Part shown: positions 1 through 8,504 of the stretch, piece by piece
Layout of the letters: each line of letters begins with the position of its first letter
Position numbering within the stretch: the stretch's first letter is position 1
From: Streptomyces niveus
GTDB lineage: Bacteria; Actinomycetota; Actinomycetes; Streptomycetales; Streptomycetaceae
Assembly (NCBI RefSeq): GCF_002009175.1
Contig: NZ_CP018047.1
Location: 2,170,001-2,234,000 of the forward strand
DNA length: 64,000 nt
Reading direction: 5' to 3'
Position numbers and translations under genes: made by a program
The notes under the pieces: generated by a model
The model's database searches: none
Seen by the model: only the letters and a program-made list of their open reading frames with translations
Told to the model about the DNA's origin: nothing

Positions 1-21
1 GGATCCGCTGGAGGACGAACT

Positions 22-1161
22 TCACTTCGCCGCCACCTCCGTCGTGCTCGGGGCGGGCCCGTCGCCCGTGGTGTCTGCGGCGCCGTCGCCCTTCGCGGGG
101 GCGCCGGGGACGACGGTGCTGACGGGGCGGTCCTCGTACAGCCAGCACGCCGCCCACTGGCCGCCGTCGAGCTCGAAGCGCGGCGGCAGCTCCGTGCGGC
201 AGCGCTCCATGGCCTTCGGACAACGGGGGTGGAAGCGGCAGCCCCCCGGCGGGGAGATGAGTGAAGGGGGCTCGCCGCTTCCGGTCTCCTCCTGGTCCTC
301 CTCGTCGGCGACCCGGTCGGGGTCGGGGGCCGAGGCGATCAGCAACTGGGTATAAGGGTGCGCGGGTTGCTGGGTGACGGTCTCGCTGTCGCCGCCCTCC
401 ACGATCCGGCCGGCGTACATCACCAGGGTCGTGTCCGCGAAGTACCTCGCGGACGCGATGTCGTGCGTGATGTAGAGGATCGCCAGGTGCAGGCGCTCCT
501 TGAGGTCACGCAGCAGGTTGAGTACGCCGAGCCGGATCGACACGTCGAGCATCGAGACGGGCTCGTCCGCGAGGAGCACCTTGGGGTCGGCCCCCAGCGC
601 CCGCGCGATGGCGACGCGCTGGCGCTGGCCGCCGGACAGCTCGTGCGGGAATTTGTCCAAGTACTGAAGAGGTGGCAGCAGTTGGACGCGTTCCAGCAGT
701 TCGCACGCCTCCGCCTCGGTGGCCTGCTTGCCGTGGATCTTCAGCGAGCGGGTGAGGTGGTAGCGCACCGTGTGCACGGGATTGAGCGAGGCGAACGGGT
801 CCTGGAAGATCAGCTGGACCTGTTTCACATACGCCCGGAAGGACCGGCCGCGACCCGCCTTGACCGGGGTGCCGCCGAGCCGTATCTCGCCCTCGGTGAG
901 CGGATACAGCTGTGACAGCAGCCGGGCCACCGTCGACTTGCCCGACCCCGACTCCCCGACCAGCGCCGTGACACTGCCGCGCCGCAGGCGCAGCGAGACG
1001 TCGTCGACGGCGTGGACGGTACGGCGTCGGCGGCCGACGAGGTCGCCGACGGTCCGTCTGACGGGGAAGTGCTTGGTGACGCCGCGCGCTTCGAGCACGA
1101 TGTCGGTGTCGCCGGCCGGAGTGGACGCGTTCCCGGCGGGGTCTCGGTCGTGGTTGGTCAT
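22..1161 (-). CDS. ABC importer ATP-binding protein, oligopeptide/DppF type
   Basis: This is the ATPase subunit of a peptide- or oligosaccharide-type ABC importer, acting at the inner face of the membrane. Walker A (GESGSGKST, residues 69-77), the signature LSGGQ (175-179) and Walker B (VLLADEP, 195-201) are intact. The C-terminal Cys-rich motif that begins CRFHPRC at about residue 308 is typical of the oligopeptide ABC ATPase family. The gene starts 12 bp after the solute-binding protein gene, so the two form one operon. Permeases and a second ATPase are not in the window and would lie beyond the left edge, which is only 21 bp past the stop. The substrate cannot be read from this subunit. 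Confidence 0.92.
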   Translation of the reverse strand: MTNHDRDPAGNASTPAGDTDIVLEARGVTKHFPVRRTVGDLVGRRRRTVHAVDDVSLRLRRGSVTALVGESGSGKSTVARLLSQLYPLTEGEIRLGGTPVKAGRGRSFRAYVKQVQLIFQDPFASLNPVHTVRYHLTRSLKIHGKQATEAEACELLERVQLLPPLQYLDKFPHELSGGQRQRVAIARALGADPKVLLADEPVSMLDVSIRLGVLNLLRDLKERLHLAILYITHDIASARYFADTTLVMYAGRIVEGGDSETVTQQPAHPYTQLLIASAPDPDRVADEEDQEETGSGEPPSLISPPGGCRFHPRCPKAMERCRTELPPRFELDGGQWAACWLYEDRPVSTVVPGAPAKGDGAADTTGDGPAPSTTEVAAK

Positions 1162-1173
1162 CGGCCGGCCTCG

Positions 1174-2844
1174 TTACTTCGCGGGCTTGAGGTGCAGTAC
1201 GACGTCCAGCGCGTTGGGCTGGGTCGGCTGCGGCGGGGCGTACGGGTCGGCCTCGGTCGGCCAGCCCACCCAGTTCTTCGTCGAGTACTCCGCCCCGATG
1301 GGCGCCGCGGCCGTCGGGATCATCGGCACCTCGTCGACCATGATCTTCTGGATGGTGTTGAGCGCCGTCGTACGCGCGGAGTCCTCCGTCGCGTTGGCGT
1401 ACTCCTTCAGCGCCTTGGTCGCCTCGGGGCTGTCGAACCGGCCGAAGTTGCCGAGCGGCGCGTTCTTGCCGATGGGCTGGAGGAGCGCGCCGTCCATGAT
1501 GTTCTGGTACATGTCGTACGGCGTGGCACCGGAGTTGGTCCAGTGCAGCGTGGCGTCGAAGTTGCCGTTGCCGACGTCGGCGGTCCACGCCTCGGCGGTC
1601 TGCGTCTTGACCTTCGCCTCGATGCCCAGCGGCTTGATGTTGTCCTTGATGATGGACAGGCCCGTGATGTAGTCGTTCCAGCCGGCGGGGTCGGTGAAGG
1701 TCAGCTTCACGGCCTTGCCGTCCGGGTCCTTCAGGACGTCGCCGTCGAGCTTGTAACCCGCCTCGTCCAGCACCTTCTTGGCGCCGGCGACGTCGGGCTT
1801 GATCGTGACGCCCTTGTACTCGGGGGCGAGGAAGGACTCACCGGCGGGCAGCGGGATGCCGGTCGGGTTGGTGATCTCCGGGTAGAGCGTGGCCTGCGCC
1901 TGGATGTGGATCGCCTTGCGGTCGATCACCATGGCCATCGCCTTGCGGAGCGCCGGGTCACCGAGCGGGCCCTTGGTGGTGTTGAACCACAGGCCGTGGA
2001 TGCCGAGTCCGGAGGGGAACCAGAGCTTGTTGTTCTTGGGGTCCTTGGCGACGTACAGCTGCTTGTAGTTCGGCATGAACACGAACGACCACTCGGCCTT
2101 GCCGTTGGCGAGTGCGGTGGTCTGCGCGCTGTTGTCGTTGTACGAGGTGAAGCGGAGCTCCTTCACCTGCGTCTTGCCCTTCCAGTAGGAGGACGTGGTG
2201 TCGAGCGTGGTGGTCTGCGGCGTGAACGTCTTGAGCTTGTACGGTCCCGAGCCGAGCGGCTCGCGGTTGGGCCAGGTCGCCGGGTCCTCGACCTTCTCCC
2301 AGATGTGCTTCGGCACCACGAACGTCGTGGTGATCTTGTTCTGGTTGACGAACTGCGAGTCCTTGAAGGTGAGGACGACCTTGCCGCCCTCGACGGTTAT
2401 GCCGTCGTAGGGCACACCGTTGCCGTTGAGCGCCGGGAACTTCTTGATCAGCCCGAAGGTGAACGCCACGTCCTCGGCGGTCAGCTTCTTGCCGTCCGAC
2501 CACTTGGCCCGCTCGTCGATGGTGAAGGTGACCTTGGTGAAGTTCTCCTCCCACTTCCACTCGCTCGCCAGCCAGGGCTTGCCCTTCTCGCTGGGGCGCA
2601 CCAGGTTCGTCATCACCAGGGGCTCGTAGATCATGTAGCGGTAGCCGAGCGACGCACCGGCGGAAGTGCCCAGGAACGGGTTGCTGTTGTTGGTCTGCGG
2701 GCCGTTCGGCATACCGACGGTGAGGACGCCGGAGGCGCCGCCTGATGACCGGTTGGCATCCGAGTTGGCCGAGGAACATCCGGCGGCGAGCGCGGCCACG
2801 ACGGTGGCGGCGGCCAGCGCCCGGAGCTTGCGGTGTGCGGACAT
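1174..2844 (-). CDS. family-5 solute-binding lipoprotein of ABC importer
   Basis: This is an extracellular substrate-binding protein of the SBP_bac_5 family (556 residues). It has a lipoprotein signal peptide: KLR near the N-terminus, a hydrophobic Ala-rich core, and a lipobox LAAGC with the acylated Cys at residue 23, followed by a Ser/Asn-rich linker. The body has the usual family features, including the stretch [20 protein letters not shown] near residue 110. Family members carry oligopeptides, but some carry oligosaccharides. Its position next to a LacI regulator and a secreted GH30 enzyme favours a sugar substrate, which is inference. It heads the operon with the ATPase gene to its left. 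Confidence 0.93.
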   Translation of the reverse strand: MSAHRKLRALAAATVVAALAAGCSSANSDANRSSGGASGVLTVGMPNGPQTNNSNPFLGTSAGASLGYRYMIYEPLVMTNLVRPSEKGKPWLASEWKWEENFTKVTFTIDERAKWSDGKKLTAEDVAFTFGLIKKFPALNGNGVPYDGITVEGGKVVLTFKDSQFVNQNKITTTFVVPKHIWEKVEDPATWPNREPLGSGPYKLKTFTPQTTTLDTTSSYWKGKTQVKELRFTSYNDNSAQTTALANGKAEWSFVFMPNYKQLYVAKDPKNNKLWFPSGLGIHGLWFNTTKGPLGDPALRKAMAMVIDRKAIHIQAQATLYPEITNPTGIPLPAGESFLAPEYKGVTIKPDVAGAKKVLDEAGYKLDGDVLKDPDGKAVKLTFTDPAGWNDYITGLSIIKDNIKPLGIEAKVKTQTAEAWTADVGNGNFDATLHWTNSGATPYDMYQNIMDGALLQPIGKNAPLGNFGRFDSPEATKALKEYANATEDSARTTALNTIQKIMVDEVPMIPTAAAPIGAEYSTKNWVGWPTEADPYAPPQPTQPNALDVVLHLKPAK

Positions 2845-2903
2845 GGCGACTCCAGAAAGGGAATGCGGCTCTTTGGGACGGCGGGCCGTGGGGCTGTGGG
2901 CCT

Positions 2904-2928
2904 GGGACCGGGTTCTGGTGCGGGTACC
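2904..2928. promoter_or_regulatory. possible degenerate LacI operator pair upstream of the solute-binding protein
   Basis: GGGACCGGGTTC (2904-2915) and GGTGCGGGTACC (2917-2928) resemble imperfectly the two 12-bp palindrome types seen at 4202-4237 (GGAACCGGTTCC and GGTACCGGTACC). They lie about 60-85 bp upstream of the solute-binding protein start. The match is weak and may be chance in a G/T-rich stretch. Confidence 0.25.
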
Positions 2929-2935
2929 AGGTGCC

Positions 2936-3115
2936 GTGTGCGGGTGTGCGGGTGTGCTGGTGTGCTGGATTGCAGGTGTGCGGGTGTACCTGTGTGTGCT
3001 GAATCGCGGGTGTGCCTGAATCGGACTGTTCGGCGTTGCGGCGTTGCGGCTGTGCGGCGTTGCGCGTGTGCACGGTGGGAGCTGTGCACCGTTACGGGCG
3101 TTGCGGCTGTGCGGC
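2936..3115. repeat. G/T-rich low-complexity tract
   Basis: The plus strand carries loosely tandem units such as GTGTGCGG, GTGTGCTG and GGCGTTGCGGCTGTGCGGC, with long runs of alternating purine and pyrimidine and strong G+T bias. It fills most of the 272-bp gap between the LacI gene stop and the solute-binding protein start. No gene is supported here. Composition is unlike the rest of the window. Confidence 0.7.
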
Positions 3116-3116
3116 G

Positions 3117-4178
3117 TTACGCGGGTACGGAGCCGACGGAAAAGGCGGCCGGTGAACTCCCGGCGGGCGACCCGGAGTTGCTCCCGGACCTCGCCCCCGC
3201 CAGCGGCGCCGACTGCCGTACGACCAGCTCGGTCGGGAGAACGACCGGTTCGTCCGGCGCGGTCGTGCCTCCCAGATGTCCGAGCAGCATCCGCGCTGCC
3301 GTCTCCCCCATCCGCCGGGTGGGCTGGCGGACGGTGGTCAGGGGCGGTTCGGTGTGCCGGGCCATCGGAATGTCGTCGAACCCGACCACGGCGATGTCGT
3401 CCGGCACCGACCGTCCCGCCGCGCGCAGCGCTCTCAGCGCCCCCGCGGCGCTGATGTCGTTGTGCGCGAAGACGGAGTCGAACGGGGTGCCGGCGGCGAG
3501 GAGTTGTTCTACGGCGAGGCGCCCGGACAGCTCCGTGAAGTCCCCCACGGCGACCAGGTCGGTCGGAAGGATCTCGCGGAACCCGCCGAGCCGGTCACGT
3601 ACGCAGCCGAAGCGCTCCGGCCCCGTGATGACCAGGGGTCTGCTGCGTCCGTCGGCCAGCAGATGGCGGGCGGCGGACGCACCTCCTTCGTGATTGGTGG
3701 TCACGACGGAGGGGAATTCGTCGGGGTGGCTGCCGCGATCGTCGATGAGCACGACCGGCAGCCCCTTGTGGCTCAGGGCGATGATCTTGTCGAGCGTGTT
3801 CTCGGGTTCGACGACGAGCAGTCCGTCGAAGGCCCGCGCGGAGACCTGGGTCGTGAAGCGTTCGACCGAGTCCGCGCCGCGGTTGAAGGTAAAAAGGAGC
3901 AGGCCGTAGCCCGCCGCCTCCACCGTGTCCACGACACCCTGAAGAACCTCGCCCATCCACGCCCAGGTCAGCGAGGGCACCAGCATCCCGACCGTACGGC
4001 TGTTGCCGCGGGCCAGTCCGACGGCGCCCGAGCTGGGCACGTATCCAAGAGATGCGATCACGTCACGGACCCGCGCGGCCGTTTTGCTGTCGACCTCGCC
4101 CTTGGTGTTGAGGACACGGGACACGGTCGTCTTGCTGACACCGGCCGCGCGGGCCACATCCGCAATGGTGACGCGCAT
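3117..4178 (-). CDS. LacI-family transcriptional regulator
   Basis: This is a 353-residue LacI/GalR regulator. The N-terminal helix-turn-helix reads TIADVARAAGVSKTTVSRVLN (residues 4-24, minus-strand gene), followed by the hinge helix (SGAVGLARGNSRTVG) and a periplasmic-binding-protein-like ligand domain ending in GFDDIPMARHTEPPLTTVRQP. Such proteins repress sugar-uptake and glycosidase genes until a sugar ligand releases them. It is transcribed away from the GH30 gene and towards the transporter genes. The triple palindrome at 4201-4238, 22 bp upstream of its start, is the obvious operator, implying autoregulation and control of the GH30 gene. The N-terminal assignment is solid; the inducer is unknown. 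Confidence 0.95.
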   Translation of the reverse strand: MRVTIADVARAAGVSKTTVSRVLNTKGEVDSKTAARVRDVIASLGYVPSSGAVGLARGNSRTVGMLVPSLTWAWMGEVLQGVVDTVEAAGYGLLLFTFNRGADSVERFTTQVSARAFDGLLVVEPENTLDKIIALSHKGLPVVLIDDRGSHPDEFPSVVTTNHEGGASAARHLLADGRSRPLVITGPERFGCVRDRLGGFREILPTDLVAVGDFTELSGRLAVEQLLAAGTPFDSVFAHNDISAAGALRALRAAGRSVPDDIAVVGFDDIPMARHTEPPLTTVRQPTRRMGETAARMLLGHLGGTTAPDEPVVLPTELVVRQSAPLAGARSGSNSGSPAGSSPAAFSVGSVPA

Positions 4179-4200
4179 CGGAGTGCCTCGAATCGTTGGG

Positions 4201-4238
4201 TGGAACCGGTTCCGGTACCGGTACCGGAACCGGTTCCA
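4201..4238. promoter_or_regulatory. 38-bp perfect palindrome: three abutting LacI-type operators
   Basis: The 38 bp read identically on both strands. They consist of GGAACCGGTTCC (4202-4213), GGTACCGGTACC (4214-4225) and GGAACCGGTTCC (4226-4237) with a T and an A at the ends. Each 12-mer is itself a palindrome with a central CG, the hallmark of LacI-family operators. It sits between the divergent LacI and GH30 genes. Confidence 0.85.
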
Positions 4239-4255
4239 ATTTGAGCGGTGAGTTA

Positions 4256-4271
4256 ACCGGTCCAGACCAAC
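4256..4271. promoter_or_regulatory. dre-like (DasR) site candidate
   Basis: The 16 bp around GGTCCAGACC (core 4259-4268) match 12 of 16 positions of the DasR-responsive element, ACTGGTCTAGACCACT. It lies between the LacI operators and the GH30 gene. DasR links GlcNAc sensing to chitin and sugar metabolism in streptomycetes. The site may be fortuitous. Confidence 0.3.
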
Positions 4272-4446
4272 GTCGTCAAGACTTCACACCGAAATTACTC
4301 GGGAGGCGACTCCTGGGGATCCAGAGGGGGTTATGCGTTCAGGTTCTGAATGTTCAATCCCTTGACTGGAGTTCACATCGGAGTTCACTCTCGCCTCACG
4401 ATCCATGGAAGACCCCCCACCCCTCTGCCAAGAAGGGCAGTGACCC

Positions 4447-6378
4447 ATGATCAGACCGAGTGGCACGAGCAGACGGAGCGGCCGGAGCGGACCGAACGGA
4501 CCGGGAAACCCCCGACGGCGGCTGACGAGGATGCTTCTCGCCGGTGTGCTCGCGACGGCCGGGCTCACCGGCGTCTCCGCGGGTACGGCGCAGGCCGCGG
4601 GCGAGCAGGTGAACATCTGGCTGACGACCACCAGCGACGGCGGTGGCCGCACCGTGACGCGTGGTCTCCAGCCGCAGACGCCGGTCACGTTCCAGCCGGG
4701 CAACGGCGGCAGCGGCACGAACCTCACCGTCAACGAGAACACCAAGTATCAGACCTTCACCGGCGGCGGCGCCTCGTTCACGGACACGGCCGCGTGGCTG
4801 ATGAAGGGCAGCGGGGCGCTCTCGCAGGCCACCCGCGACGACACGATGCGCAAGCTGTTCTCGCCGACCGACGGCATCGGGCTCTCGTTCATCCGCAATC
4901 CGCTGGGCGGCTCCGACCTCGCGCGGTTCGGCTACACGTTCGACGACATGCCGGCCGGCCAGACCGACCCCGATCTGTCGGAATTCTCGATCGCACATGA
5001 TCTCCAGGACGTGCTGCCCCTGACGAAGCAGGCGAAGCAGCTCAACCCGGCGCTGACGACGATGGCGTCGCCCTGGACCGCCCCGGCGTGGATGAAGGAC
5101 AACGGGCAGCTGAACGGCGGCTGGCTGAAGGCGGAGAACTACGGCGTCTACGCCGACTACTTCGTCAAGTACCTCCAGGCGTACCGCGATCAGGGCGTTC
5201 CGATCGACTACGTCTCCGCGCAGAACGAGCCGACCTGCTGCTCGTCGTACCCGTCCATGAGCTGGAACGCCTCGGGGCTCGCGTACTTCACCAAGGCCGA
5301 ACTGCTGCCCGGTCTCCAGGCCGCCGGCCTGCCGACCAAGGTCATGGCGCACGACTGGAACTGGGACACGTACGACGCGTACGCGGCGGAGACCGTGAAC
5401 GACCCCGCGATCCGCAGCCACCCCAACTTCGGCGGCATCGCCTGGCACGGCTACGGCGGCGACGTCGGCAAGCAGACGCAGGTGCACAACCAGTACCCGC
5501 AGCTGGACGCCTTCCAGACCGAGCACTCGGGCGGCACCTGGATCGGCAATCAGCAGACCGAGGACATGTCCAACATCATCAACTACACCCGTAACTGGGC
5601 GAAGTCGGTGACCAAGTGGTCCCTGGCCGTGGACCAGAACCGCGGTCCGCACAACGGTGGCTGCGGCACCTGCGACGGGCTGATCACCGTCAACAACGGC
5701 GGGGCCCAGCACGGTCAGGTGAAGTACAACATCGAGTACTACACGATGGGGCACCTCACCAAGTTCGTGACGCCGGGCGCGCACCGCATCGAGTCCACGG
5801 CCAGCACCACCGTGCCCAATGTGGCCTGGCAGAACCCGAACGGCTCAAAGGCGCTGATCGCGTACAACGAGGCGTCGCAGGCACGCGAGATCAGGGTCAA
5901 CTGGGGCGGCCAGAACTTCGGTTACACCCTGCCCGGCAAGACGTCGGCCACCTTCACCTGGGCCGGCGGCCAGTCCGGCGGAGGTGGCGGCACCTCCGGC
6001 ACCCTGAACGGTCTCGGCGGCAAGTGCCTCGACGTGGCCGGCGGGAGCAGCGCCAACGAAACGGCGGTCCAGCTCTGGGACTGCAACGGCTCGCAGGCGC
6101 AGCGCTGGACGGTCGGCGGCGACGGGACGGTGCGCTCGCTCGGCAAGTGCCTGGACGTCGCGTCCGGGTCGACCGCGAACGGAGCGAAGGTGCAGCTGTA
6201 CGACTGCAACGGTTCCGGGGCGCAGCAGTGGAGATACGAGTCGGGCAGCGGTGATCTGGTGAACGCGCCGGCCGACAAGTGCCTCGACATCACCGGGAAT
6301 TCGTCGGCGAACGGGGCGAAGGCGCAGCTGTGGAGCTGCACCGGGGCGGCCAACCAGAAGTGGCGGCTCCAGGCCTAG
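4447..6378 (+). CDS. secreted GH30 glycoside hydrolase with C-terminal ricin-type (CBM13) domain
   Basis: This is a 643-residue exported glycosidase. An Arg-rich n-region and hydrophobic core precede a likely cleavage site after AQA (about residue 50). The GH30 barrel follows, with the acid/base Glu in QNEPT (E261) and the nucleophile Glu in QTEHSGG (E359). A Gly-rich linker (about 510-518) leads to a ricin B-type lectin domain (about 519-643) with repeated GKCLDV and QxW motifs. GH30 enzymes include beta-glucosidases/glucosylceramidases, beta-1,6-glucanases and xylanases; the exact substrate cannot be told. It is divergent from the LacI gene and probably controlled by the operators at 4201-4238. 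Confidence 0.92.
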   Translation: MIRPSGTSRRSGRSGPNGPGNPRRRLTRMLLAGVLATAGLTGVSAGTAQAAGEQVNIWLTTTSDGGGRTVTRGLQPQTPVTFQPGNGGSGTNLTVNENTKYQTFTGGGASFTDTAAWLMKGSGALSQATRDDTMRKLFSPTDGIGLSFIRNPLGGSDLARFGYTFDDMPAGQTDPDLSEFSIAHDLQDVLPLTKQAKQLNPALTTMASPWTAPAWMKDNGQLNGGWLKAENYGVYADYFVKYLQAYRDQGVPIDYVSAQNEPTCCSSYPSMSWNASGLAYFTKAELLPGLQAAGLPTKVMAHDWNWDTYDAYAAETVNDPAIRSHPNFGGIAWHGYGGDVGKQTQVHNQYPQLDAFQTEHSGGTWIGNQQTEDMSNIINYTRNWAKSVTKWSLAVDQNRGPHNGGCGTCDGLITVNNGGAQHGQVKYNIEYYTMGHLTKFVTPGAHRIESTASTTVPNVAWQNPNGSKALIAYNEASQAREIRVNWGGQNFGYTLPGKTSATFTWAGGQSGGGGGTSGTLNGLGGKCLDVAGGSSANETAVQLWDCNGSQAQRWTVGGDGTVRSLGKCLDVASGSTANGAKVQLYDCNGSGAQQWRYESGSGDLVNAPADKCLDITGNSSANGAKAQLWSCTGAANQKWRLQA

Positions 6379-6380
6379 CC

Positions 6381-6416
6381 GGGGCCGGGGCCGGGGCCGG
6401 GGCCGGGGCCGGAGCC
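6381..6416. repeat. GGGGCC hexanucleotide tandem repeat
   Basis: Five perfect copies of GGGGCC and one GGAGCC follow directly after the GH30 stop codon. Such G-runs can form G-quadruplex or slippage-prone structure. It lies before the convergent-gene terminator. Confidence 0.85.
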
Positions 6417-6481
6417 GGGGCTCGCGGGCAGGGGCTACGGGCTCCTCGCGGGCTTCGTCCTGCGCTGTGCTTCTTATGGAG

Positions 6482-6515
6482 GGGGTGTCGGTGGCCGGGC
6501 GGTCGCCGACACCCC
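6482..6515. terminator. bidirectional hairpin between GH30 gene and cimA
   Basis: GGGGTGTCGG (6482-6491) pairs perfectly with CCGACACCCC (6506-6515) around a 14-nt loop. The position between two convergent stop codons suggests a shared factor-independent terminator, although no T-run follows. Confidence 0.7.
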
Positions 6516-6543
6516 GTGCGTCGTCCTACGTACGTGGGCCGCC

Positions 6544-8151
6544 CTACTCCGCCGGTTCGACTCCCGCCCGCAGCAGCCCGTAGGTGTACGCGTCCTCCAG
6601 GGCCTGCCACGACGCGGCGATCACGTTCTCCCCGACGCCCACCGTCGACCACTCCCCCGTCCCGTCCCCCGTGGTGATCAGCACCCGCGTGGTGGACTCC
6701 GTGCCGTGCTTGCCCTCCAGGATGCGGACCTTGTAGTCGACCAGCTCCAGCTTGGCCAGCTGCGGGTAGATGCGCTCCAGTCCGACCCGCATGGCCCGGT
6801 CCAGCGCGTTGACGGGGCCGTTGCCCTCGGCGGTGGCGACGATGCGCTCGCCCTTGGCCCACATCTTCACGGTCGCCTCGTTGGCGTGCGAGCCGTCGGG
6901 GCGGTCCTCGACGATCGCGCGCCACGACTCCGTACGGAAGTAGCGCCGCGCCCTGCCCTCGGCCTCCTCGCGCAGCAGCAGTTCGAAGGAGGCGTCGGCC
7001 GCCTCGTACGTGTAGCCCTGGAGCTCGCGCTCCTTGACCCGGCCGACGACGCGGCCGACCAGATCGCGGTCCTCGCCGAGGTCGATGCCCAGTTCCTTGC
7101 CCTTGAGCTCGATCGAGGCGCGCCCCGCCATGTCGGAGACGAGCATCCGCATGGTGTTGCCGACCTGTGCGGGGTCGATGTGCTGGTAGAGGTCGGGGTC
7201 GACCTTGATCGCGGAGGCGTGCAGCCCGGCCTTGTGCGCGAAGGCGGAGACGCCGACGTACGGCTGGTGGGTGGAGGGCGTCAGATTGACGACCTCGGCG
7301 ATGGCGTGCGAGATCCGGGTCATCTCGGCCAGCGCGCCCGGGGGCAGGACCTGCTTGCCGTACTTCAGCTCCAGCGCGGCGACGACGGGGAAGAGGTTGG
7401 CGTTGCCGACGCGCTCGCCGTAGCCGTTCGCGGTGCACTGTACGTGCGTGGCGCCCGCGTCGACGGCGGCGAGGGTGTTGGCCACGGCGCAGCCGGTGTC
7501 GTCCTGGGCGTGGATGCCGAGCCGGGCGCCGGTGTCGGCGAGGACGGTGGCGACCACGGCCTGGATCTGGGCGGGCAGCATGCCGCCGTTGGTGTCGCAG
7601 AGGATGACGACGTCAGCGCCGGCCTCGGCGGCGGTCCTGACGACGGCCTTGGCGTACTCGGGGTTGGCGCGGTACCCGTCGAAGAAGTGCTCGCAGTCGA
7701 CGAAGACGCGTCTGCCCTTTTCACACAGGTGGGAGACGGTGTCAGCGACCATCGCCAGGTTCTCTTCGAGCGTCGTACGGAGCGCGAGCTCGACATGCCG
7801 GTCGTGCGATTTGGCGACCAGTGTGATCACCGGGGCACCGGACTCCAGCAGGGCCCTGACCTGAGGGTCGTCGGCGGCGGCGGCACCGGGGCGGCGCGTG
7901 GCACCGAAGGCGACGAGCTTGGCGTGCTTGAAGTCGATCTCGCCCCGGGCGCGGGCGAAGAACTCGGTGTCCCGCGGGTTGGCGCCCGGCCAGCCGCCCT
8001 CGACGAACCCCACCCCGAAGTCGTCCAGGTGCCGCGCGATGGTCAGCTTGTCGGCGACCGTCAGGTTGATGCCTTCGCGCTGGGCTCCGTCGCGCAGCGT
8101 GGTGTCGAAGACATGGAAACTGTCGTCGGTGACCGTTGGCTCTGTGGTCAT
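6544..8151 (-). CDS. cimA: (R)-citramalate synthase
   Basis: This enzyme condenses pyruvate and acetyl-CoA to citramalate, giving 2-oxobutyrate for isoleucine without threonine. The 535-residue protein starts with MTTEPTVTDDS. The signature DTTLRDGAQREG (about residues 16-27) is the catalytic HMGL-like motif, and the C-terminal third is the LeuA-type allosteric domain. GINLTVADK after the motif and the overall length separate it from LeuA and homocitrate synthase by eye. The start at 8151 has AGGAG about 10 bp upstream; longer reading frames lack this. It lies in the same neighbourhood as leuB, ilvE and ilvBNC, and a terminator-like hairpin in its 5' region suggests attenuation. Confidence 0.9.
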   Translation of the reverse strand: MTTEPTVTDDSFHVFDTTLRDGAQREGINLTVADKLTIARHLDDFGVGFVEGGWPGANPRDTEFFARARGEIDFKHAKLVAFGATRRPGAAAADDPQVRALLESGAPVITLVAKSHDRHVELALRTTLEENLAMVADTVSHLCEKGRRVFVDCEHFFDGYRANPEYAKAVVRTAAEAGADVVILCDTNGGMLPAQIQAVVATVLADTGARLGIHAQDDTGCAVANTLAAVDAGATHVQCTANGYGERVGNANLFPVVAALELKYGKQVLPPGALAEMTRISHAIAEVVNLTPSTHQPYVGVSAFAHKAGLHASAIKVDPDLYQHIDPAQVGNTMRMLVSDMAGRASIELKGKELGIDLGEDRDLVGRVVGRVKERELQGYTYEAADASFELLLREEAEGRARRYFRTESWRAIVEDRPDGSHANEATVKMWAKGERIVATAEGNGPVNALDRAMRVGLERIYPQLAKLELVDYKVRILEGKHGTESTTRVLITTGDGTGEWSTVGVGENVIAASWQALEDAYTYGLLRAGVEPAE

Positions 8152-8504
8152 GACTCTGTGACTCCTGTCGAGTGATGGAGGGTCTGGCTCCACTGCCACC
8201 GTCTTCGCGTGCTTCCCGTTCCGGCCGGGGTGGGGCCGGAAAACGAAAAAACCCCTCGCGGGTGCGAGAGGTCTGCGCGCGGGTCTGGGGCACGATGGCC
8301 GCCGCGTACGTGGTGGTGTACGGGGCGGTCACTGCGGACCGGCGCGCCTGCTGCCCATAATCATGGCGAACGAGAACACGCCAGCAGTCTGGCACGTTTG
8401 TCCTCCGCTGGAAGCCCCGTCTCACGATGCGGGCGGTGCGGGTGCGCCGCGTGGGCGGTGCGGGTGTCGTGGGGCGGAGGCGGCGGGACGGCTCCGTGCC
8501 CGGC
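8152..8504. other. 353-bp leader/intergenic region upstream of cimA
   Basis: No protein gene is supported here. On the minus strand it holds a possible 11-codon ORF (MIMGSRRAGPQ, about 8330-8365), an imperfect hairpin around 8297-8326 (CCGCC ... GGCGG with one mismatch), and the terminator at 8245-8271. Together these look like a transcribed regulatory leader for cimA. The part from 8400 to 8504 is the 3' flank of the TetR gene, with nothing recognisable. Confidence 0.5.
8245..8271 (-). terminator. attenuator-like intrinsic terminator before cimA
   Basis: On the minus strand CCTCTCGC pairs with GCGAGGGG around a 4-nt loop and is followed directly by a run of six or seven T. It lies about 95 bp upstream of the cimA start and downstream of any plausible cimA promoter, so it would end transcription before the gene unless opened. 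The form closely resembles the ilvB attenuator at 30169-30202. Confidence 0.65.

Noticed and set aside
1..6. GGATCC at the left edge as a cloning boundary
   Set aside because: A BamHI site is common in this DNA, and nothing else suggests a vector junction.
8235..8325. A GTG-started leader ORF (VTAPYTTTYAAAIV) before cimA
   Set aside because: It has no ribosome-binding site and no stop before the terminator, unlike real attenuator leader peptides.
8152..8504. A T-box upstream of cimA
   Set aside because: No T-box consensus or tRNA-pairing bulge could be recognised.
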